This document shows, one piece after another, positions 36,417 through 44,999 of a DNA stretch of 64,000 bases (within the stretch, counting starts at the first letter, position 1; each line of letters begins with the position of its first letter). The notes below the pieces were generated by a model. The model did not search any database and had not been told where the DNA came from. It worked only from the letters and a program-made list of their open reading frames with translations. A program made the translations under genes and the position numbers. The stretch comes from Verrucomicrobiaceae bacterium (GTDB taxonomy: Bacteria; Verrucomicrobiota; Verrucomicrobiia; Verrucomicrobiales; Verrucomicrobiaceae): assembly GCA_016795465.1 (NCBI GenBank), contig JAEUHK010000049.1, positions 59,348 to 123,347 on the forward strand, read 5' to 3'.

Positions 36417-38399
36417 ATGAGCGACCCGATCCGGCATGAGTGCGGCATTGCCGTCGTGCGGCTGAAAAAGCCGCTCGGCTACTATCACACGAAATATGGC
36501 AACGCCCTCTACGGCTTCGACGCCCTGCAGGCGCTGATGCAAAAGGTGCGCAATCGCGGCCAGGACGGCTTTGGCATCGGCTGCTGCAAGCTCGACATGC
36601 CCGCCGGGCTTCCCTACATGTTCCGCGAGCGCAGCACCGAGAGCGTCGAGCGCATCGGCCAGGTCTTCGAGGGCCTGCGCAAGGACATGAAACGCATCGC
36701 CCGCCGCATCAATGACCAGCGCAAGGAGGAGCGGCACCAGGAGGGGAAGGAATACATCGCCTTCGAGGAAGATCCCGCGGCCATCAAACGCGAGTTCGAG
36801 ATGGCCGGTGAGATCTACATCGGGCACCTGCGCTACGGCACCTGCGGTGATTTTGGCAAGGGAGCCCTCCATCCCTACATGCGGCGCACCACCTGGCCCA
36901 CCCGCACGCTCATGGTGATGGGGAATTTCAACCTCACCAACACCAACGAGCTCAACCAGATCATGATGAAGCGGGGCCAGCACCCCGTCTTCGGCACGGA
37001 CACGCAGAGCGTGCTCGAGGAGATCGGCTTCCAGCTCGACGAGGCCCACACCCAGCTCTACCACGCCATCCGCGATGCCGGCGTGCAGGGCGAGCAGATT
37101 CCCGCGCAGATCAATCAGCAGCTCGATGTCCACCGCGTCATCGAACGCTCCGCCGAGAAATGGGACGGCGGCTACGCCATCGTCGGCGTCATCGGCAATG
37201 GCGACCTCTTTGCCATGCGGGACCCCAGCGGCATCCGCCCCTGCTCCTACTACGAGAACGACGAGATGCTCGTCATGGCCTCCGAGCGTGTCGCCCTCAT
37301 GTCCGTCTTCGGATTGGAGGAAAATCAGATCCAGGAGCTGCCTCCCGCCCACGTCCTCGTCGTCAAAGCCGATGGCACGACCTCGCTGAAGCCCTACCGC
37401 CCCGCCCGCGAATACAAGCCCTGCTCCTTCGAGTGCATCTACTTCTCCCGCGGCAATGACAGCGCCATCTACCGGCAGCGCAAAGCCCTCGGCGAGGAAC
37501 TCGTGCCGCAGGTCGTGAAGGCCATCGACAACGACTTCCACCACACCGTCCTCAGCTTCATCCCGAACACCGCCGAGACCGCCTACTTCGGCTTCCTCGA
37601 CGGCCTGCGAAAGGCCCGCCGCTCCGTCGTGAAAGACGCCCTGCTCGAAATGCTCAAAGACGGCCATTTTGATGCCGAGGACGAAAAACGCCTCGACGAT
37701 CTCGTCCTGCGAAACTGGCCCCGCGCCGAGAAAATCGCCCTCAAGGACATCAAGATGCGCACCTTCATCGCGCAGGAGTCCGGCCGTGACGCCCTCGTCT
37801 CCGGCAGCTACGACATCACCTACGGCGTCGTCACCCCGCAGGACAATCTCGTCGTCATCGATGACTCCATCGTCCGCGGCACCACCTTGAAAAAGAGCCT
37901 TCTGCGCATCCTCGCCCGCACCAATCCGAAGCGCATCATCGTCTGCTCCACCGCCCCGCAGATCCGCTACCCTGATTGCTATGGCATCGACATGGCGGAG
38001 CTCGGCAAGTTCATCGCCTTCCAGGCCGCCACCGCCCTGCTGCGGGAGCGCGGCATGGCCCACGTCATCCGCGAGACCTACCTCGCCTGCAAAGCCGAGC
38101 TCAAAAAGCCCAAGGAAGAGATGCGCAATGCCGTGAAGGCCATTTATGCCCCCTTCACCGATGAGGAGATCTCCGCCAAGATCGCCGAGATGATCTCCCC
38201 CGAGGAGACCCCCTGGCACGGCGAGGTCAAAGTCATCTACCAGACCATCCCCGGCCTCCACAACGCCCTCGGTGCCGAATACGGCGACTGGTATTTCAGC
38301 GGCGACTATCCGACCCCCGGCGGCTACGCCGTCGTGAACAACAGCTTCATCCTCTACTACGAAAACAAAGGCGGCAGAGCGCACGAGGCGCTGTTGTAA
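36417..38399 (+). CDS. Class II glutamine amidotransferase / PurF-type phosphoribosyltransferase
   Basis: 660 residues from MSDPIRHECGI; an ATG 17 codons earlier is less likely. Cys9 in HECGI would become the N-terminal nucleophile after propeptide cleavage, as in Bacillus PurF. Class II amidotransferase features: NRGQDGFGIG, RYGTCG, GNFNLTN, GTDTQSVL. The PRPP-binding loop VVIDDSIVRGTT is at about residues 478-490. PurF makes phosphoribosylamine from PRPP and glutamine. The protein is some 150 residues longer than typical PurF, with insertions in the glutaminase half and a long C-terminus. purF is the likely assignment, but with this divergence no gene symbol is given. Confidence 0.85.
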   Translation: MSDPIRHECGIAVVRLKKPLGYYHTKYGNALYGFDALQALMQKVRNRGQDGFGIGCCKLDMPAGLPYMFRERSTESVERIGQVFEGLRKDMKRIARRINDQRKEERHQEGKEYIAFEEDPAAIKREFEMAGEIYIGHLRYGTCGDFGKGALHPYMRRTTWPTRTLMVMGNFNLTNTNELNQIMMKRGQHPVFGTDTQSVLEEIGFQLDEAHTQLYHAIRDAGVQGEQIPAQINQQLDVHRVIERSAEKWDGGYAIVGVIGNGDLFAMRDPSGIRPCSYYENDEMLVMASERVALMSVFGLEENQIQELPPAHVLVVKADGTTSLKPYRPAREYKPCSFECIYFSRGNDSAIYRQRKALGEELVPQVVKAIDNDFHHTVLSFIPNTAETAYFGFLDGLRKARRSVVKDALLEMLKDGHFDAEDEKRLDDLVLRNWPRAEKIALKDIKMRTFIAQESGRDALVSGSYDITYGVVTPQDNLVVIDDSIVRGTTLKKSLLRILARTNPKRIIVCSTAPQIRYPDCYGIDMAELGKFIAFQAATALLRERGMAHVIRETYLACKAELKKPKEEMRNAVKAIYAPFTDEEISAKIAEMISPEETPWHGEVKVIYQTIPGLHNALGAEYGDWYFSGDYPTPGGYAVVNNSFILYYENKGGRAHEALL

Positions 38400-38412
38400 T
38401 TCCGCATCGGCG

Positions 38413-38829
38413 TCACAGAGCGCCGATGTGAGCGATGAGCCACTTCCCCTTCACGAGGACCAGTTGCGCCTTGATCGTCTGCTCCCAGCCCTCCTGGCGT
38501 GGTGCATAGGTGACCTGGGCCTTGTCGCCCTCCACCTTCGACTTCGCCACCTTGAAGCCCTTGTCGGGAAAATCCTGCGCATTGAGGATCGGGTCCGCGT
38601 CCACCGTCTCCTGGCTCATGTGCTTCGCGTATGCCTTCTTCAGCTCCGCGGTGAGATAGGGCGACTCCTGGATCAGCTTCTTCGCATCCGCTTTGCCATC
38701 GCCATTCAAATAGGTGAAGTAGCTGTCCATGAACGCCTGCGCCGCCTCATCCGGTGTGCCCTTGGCATCGGCAGCGAAGGCAAACGTGGCAAAAAGAAGA
38801 CCCAGCGTGGCAAGCAAGAGATGTTTCAT
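38413..38829 (-). CDS. Small secreted DUF3828-like protein
   Basis: 138 residues from MKHLLLATLGLLFATFAFAADA, a clean signal peptide; a further-upstream in-frame start is less credible because it would precede this signal by 41 residues. The mature part has AQAFMDSYFTYLNGDGKADAKKLI, a segment AELKKAYAKHMSQETVDADP and a closing QLVLVKGKWLIAHIG. The general shape is that of DUF3828-type periplasmic proteins. Function unknown. It ends convergently with the purF-type gene, 13 bases apart. Confidence 0.7.
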   Translation of the reverse strand: MKHLLLATLGLLFATFAFAADAKGTPDEAAQAFMDSYFTYLNGDGKADAKKLIQESPYLTAELKKAYAKHMSQETVDADPILNAQDFPDKGFKVAKSKVEGDKAQVTYAPRQEGWEQTIKAQLVLVKGKWLIAHIGAL

Positions 38830-38988
38830 GACCGCCGGAGTATCCGAAACCGCCCCTTTTGTCCATCGTGATTCGGTCGCATCATAGGTTGGCTGCAACT
38901 CACGAGCCTTTTCAACACCTTGATGCTTGCACTTTGGCATTCCACAAATCATACCGGTGGCTGGTTAGGAAATAATATTCAGCCACTT

Positions 38989-39414
38989 ATGAAATCCGCA
39001 TTGATATTGATCGCCGCCATCTGTCTGTCACTCCCCAGTTGCGTGCAGCAGGTGAAGTCCACCAAAGCCCCGGGTGCGAACCTCTCGAACCTGAAAACCT
39101 TTTATGTGGAGAGATACGCTCCGGATACCCGCGGCATCGATGGCGTCATCGCCGGGCAATTGCAGGCAAAGGGCTTCAATGCCACTCACGGCGCAAGCAA
39201 GAAGGCCCCCGCCAATGCGGACGCACGTCTCACCTACGTGGATCGCTGGATGTGGGACATCACGATGTACCTGCTGAAACTGGACATCCAGATCACGGAC
39301 GCCAAGACTGGTGCCATTCTCGCCAAAGGTGAATCCACGCGCACCTCGCTCGCCCGTAAGTCGCCCGAATTCATGGCTCGTGAGATTCTCGATGACATCT
39401 TCAAGACCAATTAA
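38989..39414 (+). CDS. Lipoprotein, hypothetical
   Basis: 141 residues beginning MKSALILIAAICLSLPSC, a lipoprotein signal peptide with the lipobox Cys at 18. The mature domain has TFYVERYAPDTRGIDGVIAGQL, ADARLTYVDRWMWDITMYLL and AREILDDIF. This resembles the small DUF4136-like lipoprotein fold, but the match is loose. It is 18 bases upstream of a second lipoprotein gene of similar size, so the two form an operon. Start chosen at the lipobox-consistent ATG; a start 69 bases earlier has no signal. Confidence 0.7.
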   Translation: MKSALILIAAICLSLPSCVQQVKSTKAPGANLSNLKTFYVERYAPDTRGIDGVIAGQLQAKGFNATHGASKKAPANADARLTYVDRWMWDITMYLLKLDIQITDAKTGAILAKGESTRTSLARKSPEFMAREILDDIFKTN

Positions 39415-39432
39415 CCTCATCTTGCTCAGCAA

Positions 39433-39945
39433 ATGAAAACGATTCCTCTGACCCGACTGGCATTCTCCTTGGTGATCGCAACCACTTTGGCAAGTTGCGC
39501 GGCCACCACTGCCTCGTCCGAAATGGCGGCCACATCCATTCAAGTTTCGGGCAGAACGTCCGAAAAAGTATCTGTCTCCGTCTCGGGAGGCGAACCCGGC
39601 CCCTTGAAAATCTCCGACGAAGGCTTTGCCGAGGCGCTGCGAACTTCGATCCAGTCTTCTGGATTGTTTGGCGGCGTTTCCGATCACGGCCCGTATCGCC
39701 TTGAGGCCTTCATCGGAACTCTTTCCCAGCCGATGATGGGCCTTAGCATGACCGTCGAGATGAAGGTCAGCTACACGCTTCGCAAAGGAGGCAACACCGT
39801 CTGGCAGCGCACCATCGACAGCACCCACACATCGACTCCCGGCGAGGCTTTTGTGGGCGTGACCCGCTTGCGCATGGCCACCGAAGGCGCTGCCCGCGAA
39901 AACATTCGCCAAGCCTTGCAGGCGCTCAGTCGCGAGGCCTTTTGA
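39433..39945 (+). CDS. Lipoprotein, hypothetical (second of pair)
   Basis: 170 residues with MKTIPLTRLAFSLVIATTLASC: lipoprotein signal and lipobox Cys22. The mature part has VSGRTSEKVSVSVSG, EALRTSIQSSGLFGGVS, SYTLRKGGNTVWQRTID and a C-terminal helical segment AARENIRQALQALS. It shares the general layout of the preceding gene and may partner with it in the outer membrane. A long hairpin with a T-run (40132-40211) lies about 190 bases downstream and may end the transcript. Confidence 0.7.
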   Translation: MKTIPLTRLAFSLVIATTLASCAATTASSEMAATSIQVSGRTSEKVSVSVSGGEPGPLKISDEGFAEALRTSIQSSGLFGGVSDHGPYRLEAFIGTLSQPMMGLSMTVEMKVSYTLRKGGNTVWQRTIDSTHTSTPGEAFVGVTRLRMATEGAARENIRQALQALSREAF

Positions 39946-39976
39946 TCCGCGGAACCTCGTGCCACCTCACCTTCTT

Positions 39977-40091
39977 CGGAGGGCCGGATTGCATTCCGGC
40001 CCAATTCAAAAGGGCGGAGGTGGTGCGGAGCCGCAGGGTGCCCCGTGGCCGAAAGACCGGAAAAAGGGCGGGAATGCAATCCCGCCCTCCG
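39977..40091. repeat. Inverted pair of nested palindromes
   Basis: Arms 39977-40002 and 40066-40091 are complementary at 24 of 26 bases. Each arm is itself a hairpin: GGCCGGA-TTGCAT-TCCGGCC on the left and GGCGGGA-ATGCAA-TCCCGCC on the right. It lies just past the second lipoprotein gene. Confidence 0.75.
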
Positions 40092-40131
40092 AAAAGGCAT
40101 ACGACCTCCGTTTGGTGAAACTGTAGAGGGT

Positions 40132-40211
40132 CTCACGCAAAGGCGCAAAGGCGCCAAGTTTCCCGGAGCCATTCGTATTTTTGCGCCTTTGCGCCTTTGC
40201 GTGAGTTTTTT
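40132..40211 (+). terminator. Long hairpin of AAAGGCGC words with T-run
   Basis: Perfect 23-bp inverted repeat: arms 40132-40154 and 40183-40205, loop 28 bases, followed by TTTTTT (40206-40211) on the plus strand. The arms are built of tandem GCGCAAAG-type words. It could terminate the lipoprotein operon. A second copy of the left-arm sequence is inside the start of the next gene. Confidence 0.8.
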
Positions 40212-40247
40212 CTGGGACCACTCTCATTGCCTCATCCATTCCATCCC

Positions 40248-42611
40248 TCACGGCCTTCCCGGCGGCACCAGCGGGATCAGATTCATCGGCACGGGCACGG
40301 TGGTCGTGTTATCCGGCGGACCGATCTGCCGCGTGACTTCAAACGTGGGACTGGTGTCTTCACGCACCGGCTGGGCACGCGGTGCCCAGCGGAGGAAGAG
40401 GTCGAAAGCCGAGGCGTGGCCGCGCTGGGAGAGCTGCCAGGCATCGTCGATGCGGTGGGCCACGTCGTAAGCGCCTTCATCGACCTGGCTGTCGGCATCG
40501 AGCGTGCGGTCACGCAGCGTGAGGCGGTAGAGCTCGGAGGGCTTCGTGCCCTGCTCGCCGGCGACGATGAAGGCGAGGTAGCCGATGCCGACCTGCTTCA
40601 GCACGGGATCGGTCTCCAGCAGCGCCGCAAACTCGCACATCATCTCCTCACGCTCGCTCTCCGAAGCCTCCGCCCAGGTGCGATACATCGTGTTCAGAAA
40701 GGCCGCGGTGATCTTGATCGAGTCCTGCTCGCGATCACCGCCGCCGAGAAGGCGCTGCTTGAGCGTCTTTCCCTGGCGCTGAAACTCCGCGAGCGCCGTG
40801 CGCTCCGGATCGATGAGGCGGATCTCATCAAGGGCGGCCAGATACTGGTCGAACTTGCTGCGCAGTAACGAGGCGAGAATGAGCTCACCTTCCTTCGGCT
40901 CCAGATGCAGGTGGCGGGCGAGCACCTCAAACAGCGCGGCGGTGCCTTTCTCCGTGAGGCCCGCGGTGAGCTCGATGGCCACCACGCCGTCGTTTTCCGC
41001 CGCGGTGCTCAGCGAATGCAGAATCTGCGGAGCGACGGAGTCCAGCATGACCGGCCCGAGCTTGATGGCGATCTCCGCCATGATGCGCGTGGCATCCTCC
41101 GCATCCACGCTGTTCACGGAGAGGCGATGCTCACGCCCGATCTCCGTGATGCCATCCTTGGTCGTGCTGGCCGGATCAGAGGAAACACTGCGCACGAGCG
41201 ACCGCTCCAGCACCTCGCCTTCGCCCGCAAAGCCCATCAGCCAGCGTGTGCCATGCCCGCTCTGCGACTCGGCCTGCGCCGCGAAGAGGCTGCCCTGGCT
41301 GCCATCATGAATCGTGTATTTCACCAAGCGGCGCAGGATGTGCGCATCGACCTTGGCGGCGAGCGGCAGATTTGCCCCGACGCTGCGGCTGAACGAGCTG
41401 CCCGCATGCGTGACGGCCCGCACGAGCGTGGTCGGTGTGCCTTTGAGAGACGCGACACGATCCGTGTGCACGCCGCCCATGGAATCTGCGCCGCCTTTGA
41501 ACTGATGCCACGCGGCGTCGCGAGCATTGCGCAGGTCATTGCCCGTCGTGAACATCGGAATGACGCCGGAAAGCCTTCCCCACAGGCTGTCGAAGACCTC
41601 GCGGTGCTCCGGCTTGGTGAGGTCGAACTCATGGTAAAGCGTCGCGCCGCTGTTGCGCGAGCCCGCCGCCAGCGTGGCGGAGAGCGGGGAGAAGCGCAGC
41701 TTGCTCTGCACGCGCTTCGTGGCGATGCGGTATTGTCCGTCAGCGAGCTCGTTGAGGTATTCCGTGCCGATGCGCACATCGATCCCGGCGGAATAACCAT
41801 CGCTGGAGCCGGACTGGATGATGAGCCCCACCGAATGCTCGCTGCGGCGATACAGATGCACGTCAAACGAGCCGCTGACACTCACGCTGCCGACCGCGCC
41901 TGCCCGTGCGATCAGCGCCTGATCCCCGAGCACCTGGCCGAACAGCGGCACGACCTTTTCCATACCGACGCCGGGCCCAAACGAGGTCTGCACCGGGATG
42001 CTGAGCATCGTGCCGACCTCCAGCGTGTCGAGGTCCGCGCTGGATCGCGGGATGGAGGTGGGCAGGTAAACGCCATCCAGCGCCATCTCCCAGTAATCCG
42101 GTGATTGTCTTGTGAAGATGGAGGACTGCGTGCGGGACACGCTGGCCGAGACTGAAAGCGGCACCGTGGCACCCGCGGCATTCAAAGCGGCCCCTGCGGG
42201 ATTGAAACCGGCTCCATAGCTTAGCGTCCACGAGATCTGATCCGACCGCCGGAAGTGCGCCCCGAGCCGATCCAGCTCATAGCGACCGCTCACCCGTGCC
42301 CCGAGGCCCGGAATGTCCGTCACCGGCAGGTTGAAGCCGGTTTGCACCGCGCCCTTGATGTTCCGCTGGATCTGCTTGTTCACCCAATTCACGCCACCAA
42401 AGGTCGTCAGCGGCGTTTTGAGCGGCTTCGGCTTCTCCTCCGCGGCGGAGCCTTCTTCCTCTTCCACCGGGATGGCCTTGGCGGGGGCTTCGGGAGGCTC
42501 GGCCATGCCTCTTTCGACCAACAGCATCACGGCGAGCAACATCAGCCCCGGCAGCTTGCGGAGACCTTTGCGCTTTTGCGCCTTTGCGTGAGACCAAATT
42601 GACGTTTTCAT
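40248..42611 (-). CDS. Large secreted protein of unknown function
   Basis: 787 residues. N-terminus MKTSIWSHAKAQKRKG then LMLLAVMLLVE, a positively charged start and hydrophobic core typical of a signal peptide; the charged part is encoded by a copy of an intergenic repeat. After an acidic linker (PVEEEEGSAAEEKPK) come beta-rich segments from about 75 to 330 (VSGRYELDRLGAHF, VSVSGSFDVHLY), then helical segments. No known domain or catalytic motif recognised. A shorter start at MLLAVMLLVERGMA would leave an intact signal peptide without the repeat-derived part. Likely periplasmic or outer-membrane associated; role unknown. Confidence 0.7.
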   Translation of the reverse strand: MKTSIWSHAKAQKRKGLRKLPGLMLLAVMLLVERGMAEPPEAPAKAIPVEEEEGSAAEEKPKPLKTPLTTFGGVNWVNKQIQRNIKGAVQTGFNLPVTDIPGLGARVSGRYELDRLGAHFRRSDQISWTLSYGAGFNPAGAALNAAGATVPLSVSASVSRTQSSIFTRQSPDYWEMALDGVYLPTSIPRSSADLDTLEVGTMLSIPVQTSFGPGVGMEKVVPLFGQVLGDQALIARAGAVGSVSVSGSFDVHLYRRSEHSVGLIIQSGSSDGYSAGIDVRIGTEYLNELADGQYRIATKRVQSKLRFSPLSATLAAGSRNSGATLYHEFDLTKPEHREVFDSLWGRLSGVIPMFTTGNDLRNARDAAWHQFKGGADSMGGVHTDRVASLKGTPTTLVRAVTHAGSSFSRSVGANLPLAAKVDAHILRRLVKYTIHDGSQGSLFAAQAESQSGHGTRWLMGFAGEGEVLERSLVRSVSSDPASTTKDGITEIGREHRLSVNSVDAEDATRIMAEIAIKLGPVMLDSVAPQILHSLSTAAENDGVVAIELTAGLTEKGTAALFEVLARHLHLEPKEGELILASLLRSKFDQYLAALDEIRLIDPERTALAEFQRQGKTLKQRLLGGGDREQDSIKITAAFLNTMYRTWAEASESEREEMMCEFAALLETDPVLKQVGIGYLAFIVAGEQGTKPSELYRLTLRDRTLDADSQVDEGAYDVAHRIDDAWQLSQRGHASAFDLFLRWAPRAQPVREDTSPTFEVTRQIGPPDNTTTVPVPMNLIPLVPPGRP
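42567..42595. repeat. Copy of intergenic AAAGGCGC-word repeat inside a coding start
   Basis: This stretch matches the arm of the 40132-40205 hairpin (GGTCTCACGCAAAGGCGCAA on the minus strand). In the minus-strand gene it encodes SHAKAQKRK at the start of the signal peptide. Confidence 0.7.
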
Positions 42612-42687
42612 TTTTTCACCAAGCAGGACGAAACCGTGCGGATGGGTAGCCTAGACGCGATCATCCGCCACTCCATTCGAAGCCGCT

Positions 42688-44970
42688 TCACCGCCGCATG
42701 AGCATCATTTTCATCTGAAGGGCCTCGGGGTGGTCACGCTGGATCGTGAGCGTCTTTTCCACGGCTTGCAGAGCCTCGGGGCCGCGGCCGAGCCTCGCGA
42801 GGATCGTGGCGCGGGCGTAGGGAATGGCGGGATCGCCGGGATTGGCGGCCTCGCCGCGTAAAAGGGCTGTCATGGCACCTTCGGGGTCGTTGAGACTGTT
42901 TTTGGCGAGGCCGAGATTATACCAGGCACGCGCCAGCAATGGATCGAGACGCACCGCCTCCTCCAGTGAGGTGATGACGGCCTGGATGTCGCCGGTTTCA
43001 GCAAGGGCGAGGCCGAGCTCGTAATGATACTCGGCATGCTTCGGAGCCACGCGGATGGCATCGCGCATCTTTTCGATCGCCAGCTTCGTCTGGCCGGTGA
43101 CGCTGTAAATCATCGCCAGGTCGTGATGGAAGGGCGGCGAGTTCGGGTCCCACAAAATGGCCTTTTCCATGTGTTCGATGGCCTTCGGATGATTCCCCCG
43201 CGCAAACCAGAACTGCCCCGCCTGCATCTGGCCGCTCGGCTGGTCGAGATTCAGCGAAAGCATGTGCAGCAGGTCCTTGCCCGCGGTGGAATCAAGATTC
43301 AGCGATTCACGCAGCGCCCAAGCCGCCGTCGAGCGCACACTGCGCACGGGATCATCGAGCAGCGGCTCGATCTGCGAGCGAATGGCACCGCTCGGAGCCA
43401 TCGCCTCCAGCGAATGCACGGCACTTTGCCGCACCAGCGGATGCGCATGCTGCAACTGCGCCGTCACCGCGCTCTGCACACTCGGTTCGCCGATCCAGCG
43501 TTCCAGCAAAACGGCCGCGCTGGCCTTCCAGTAAGGGATTTCATCGCTCGAAAGCAGCGCCACGAGGCCATCGCGGGCCGAGTCATCGCCTTTGCGTGCC
43601 TTCGCGATCAAATCGGCTCGCACGCGAGTCTTGCGCTTCTCCATTTTCGGACCCCACCACTTGTTCGCTGCCTCCAGCGCCCAACCGGTCGTTTTGTCCG
43701 TGTGGCATTTGTTGCAAGCGTTGGGCACGCCGTGCTCCTTCGTGAGCCAGGGATCAGGAATGGTGAACCCGTGATCATGACGCGGATGCCGCTGCATGTA
43801 CACCGTCTGCGGCATGTGGCAGTTGATGCATTGATTGCCGGTGCTCTCGACACCGTGGAAGCTGTGCGCCTCTGGCATGATGGGCGGGGCATTGGGGAAA
43901 CCGCCCGGCGTGTGGCAGCGCATGCAGAGCTGGTTACCCGGCAGGATCGTTTTCATGCTGTGCATGTCATGGCAGTCCATGCAGCGCACGCCCGCGTGAT
44001 ACATGCGACTGCTCACAAAGCTGGCGAACTCGTAGTTCTCATCGCGGATCTGGCCGTCGGGGTAGTAGGTGTCGCTGTGATCGACAATCGTGAGGTGGTA
44101 GTGATCCCAGAACGACTCGCCCGGCACGAAATCGCCCGTGATCTCGCCGCGTCGCGCATGGCAGCCGGCGCAGTTTTCGATCTGCTGGTCACGCGACCAT
44201 TTCGTGAGCGTGGGATCGCCCTTCTTGCCCGGATTCGCCTGCTGCCACTCAAAGTGCGACTTCATCGGTCCGTGGCAGGCCTCGCAGCTCACCGTCATCT
44301 CCGCCATCGTGGTGTGGTAGCTGTCCTTCGCCACGTCGTAGTTTTTGCGCAGCCGCGTGTTGTGGCATGATGCGCACATTTGATTCCACACCATGCCGCG
44401 ACCGGTCCAATGGCCCCACTCGCCGGGCTTGCGATCTTCGTCGCCATACACGTTGAACCAGTCGTCTTTGTGCGGATCAAAGCAGGCCTCCATCGCCTGG
44501 AGCCTGCCGCTGCCGCCATCGACCAAAAACTGTCGCAGCGGATCATGCCCTATCACCCTCTCCACCTTGTAGGGCGCGGTCTTGTTGCCAAAGCCAAGCG
44601 CTGTGAGCACATAATCCGCGTCCATCTTCGCCGCCTCCGTGCTCTGGGAGCCATGCTTGAACGTCTGCGCCGGCACAAACGCCGCCTCATCCAGCTTCGC
44701 GTCCGGCTTCCGCTCAGCCATGCCGTGGTGCGATTCCTTCCATTTCGCAAACTGCTCCGGATGACATCCCGCACAGCTCATCGCTCCGGCATACTGCGCA
44801 AACACCGCCTTCTCATCGGACATCACATAAGGCTCAGGAGCCTTCTTCACCGCCGCCACCGGCACCTCGGTGTAGTCTTTGCCGCAGCTCGCGAGCAAAA
44901 GCGCTGCCAGCAGGCAAAAGCTCTCTTTCCACAACATCGAGGTCGGAGAGAAGTGTGAAGGACGAGGCAT
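42688..44970 (-). CDS. Octahaem cytochrome c / HEAT / TPR lipoprotein
   Basis: 760 residues. Two start codons are possible; the second, MLWKESFCLL (44937), would give a tidier lipoprotein signal ending LLASC. Eight CxxCH haem motifs occur: CAGCH, CASCH, CEACH, CAGCH, CMDCH, CMRCH, CINCH and CNKCH. They are spread over the first 460 residues in an arrangement like cytochrome c554/NrfA-type proteins. Then come HEAT-like repeats (RDGLVALLSSDEIP, HPLVRQSAVHSLEAM) and three or four TPR units (about 590-750). Membrane-anchored multihaem electron carrier fused to protein-interaction repeats. It follows the TPR gene at 29 bases and is the last gene of the run. Confidence 0.9.
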   Translation of the reverse strand: MPRPSHFSPTSMLWKESFCLLAALLLASCGKDYTEVPVAAVKKAPEPYVMSDEKAVFAQYAGAMSCAGCHPEQFAKWKESHHGMAERKPDAKLDEAAFVPAQTFKHGSQSTEAAKMDADYVLTALGFGNKTAPYKVERVIGHDPLRQFLVDGGSGRLQAMEACFDPHKDDWFNVYGDEDRKPGEWGHWTGRGMVWNQMCASCHNTRLRKNYDVAKDSYHTTMAEMTVSCEACHGPMKSHFEWQQANPGKKGDPTLTKWSRDQQIENCAGCHARRGEITGDFVPGESFWDHYHLTIVDHSDTYYPDGQIRDENYEFASFVSSRMYHAGVRCMDCHDMHSMKTILPGNQLCMRCHTPGGFPNAPPIMPEAHSFHGVESTGNQCINCHMPQTVYMQRHPRHDHGFTIPDPWLTKEHGVPNACNKCHTDKTTGWALEAANKWWGPKMEKRKTRVRADLIAKARKGDDSARDGLVALLSSDEIPYWKASAAVLLERWIGEPSVQSAVTAQLQHAHPLVRQSAVHSLEAMAPSGAIRSQIEPLLDDPVRSVRSTAAWALRESLNLDSTAGKDLLHMLSLNLDQPSGQMQAGQFWFARGNHPKAIEHMEKAILWDPNSPPFHHDLAMIYSVTGQTKLAIEKMRDAIRVAPKHAEYHYELGLALAETGDIQAVITSLEEAVRLDPLLARAWYNLGLAKNSLNDPEGAMTALLRGEAANPGDPAIPYARATILARLGRGPEALQAVEKTLTIQRDHPEALQMKMMLMRR

Positions 44971-44999
44971 GAGAAAGAGAAGCTAGCGGCTGGTCACGA

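Noticed and set aside
36120..38384. 754-codon minus-strand frame opposite the purF-type gene
   Set aside because: Antisense shadow; the plus-strand frame has the catalytic Cys, PRPP loop and amidotransferase motifs.
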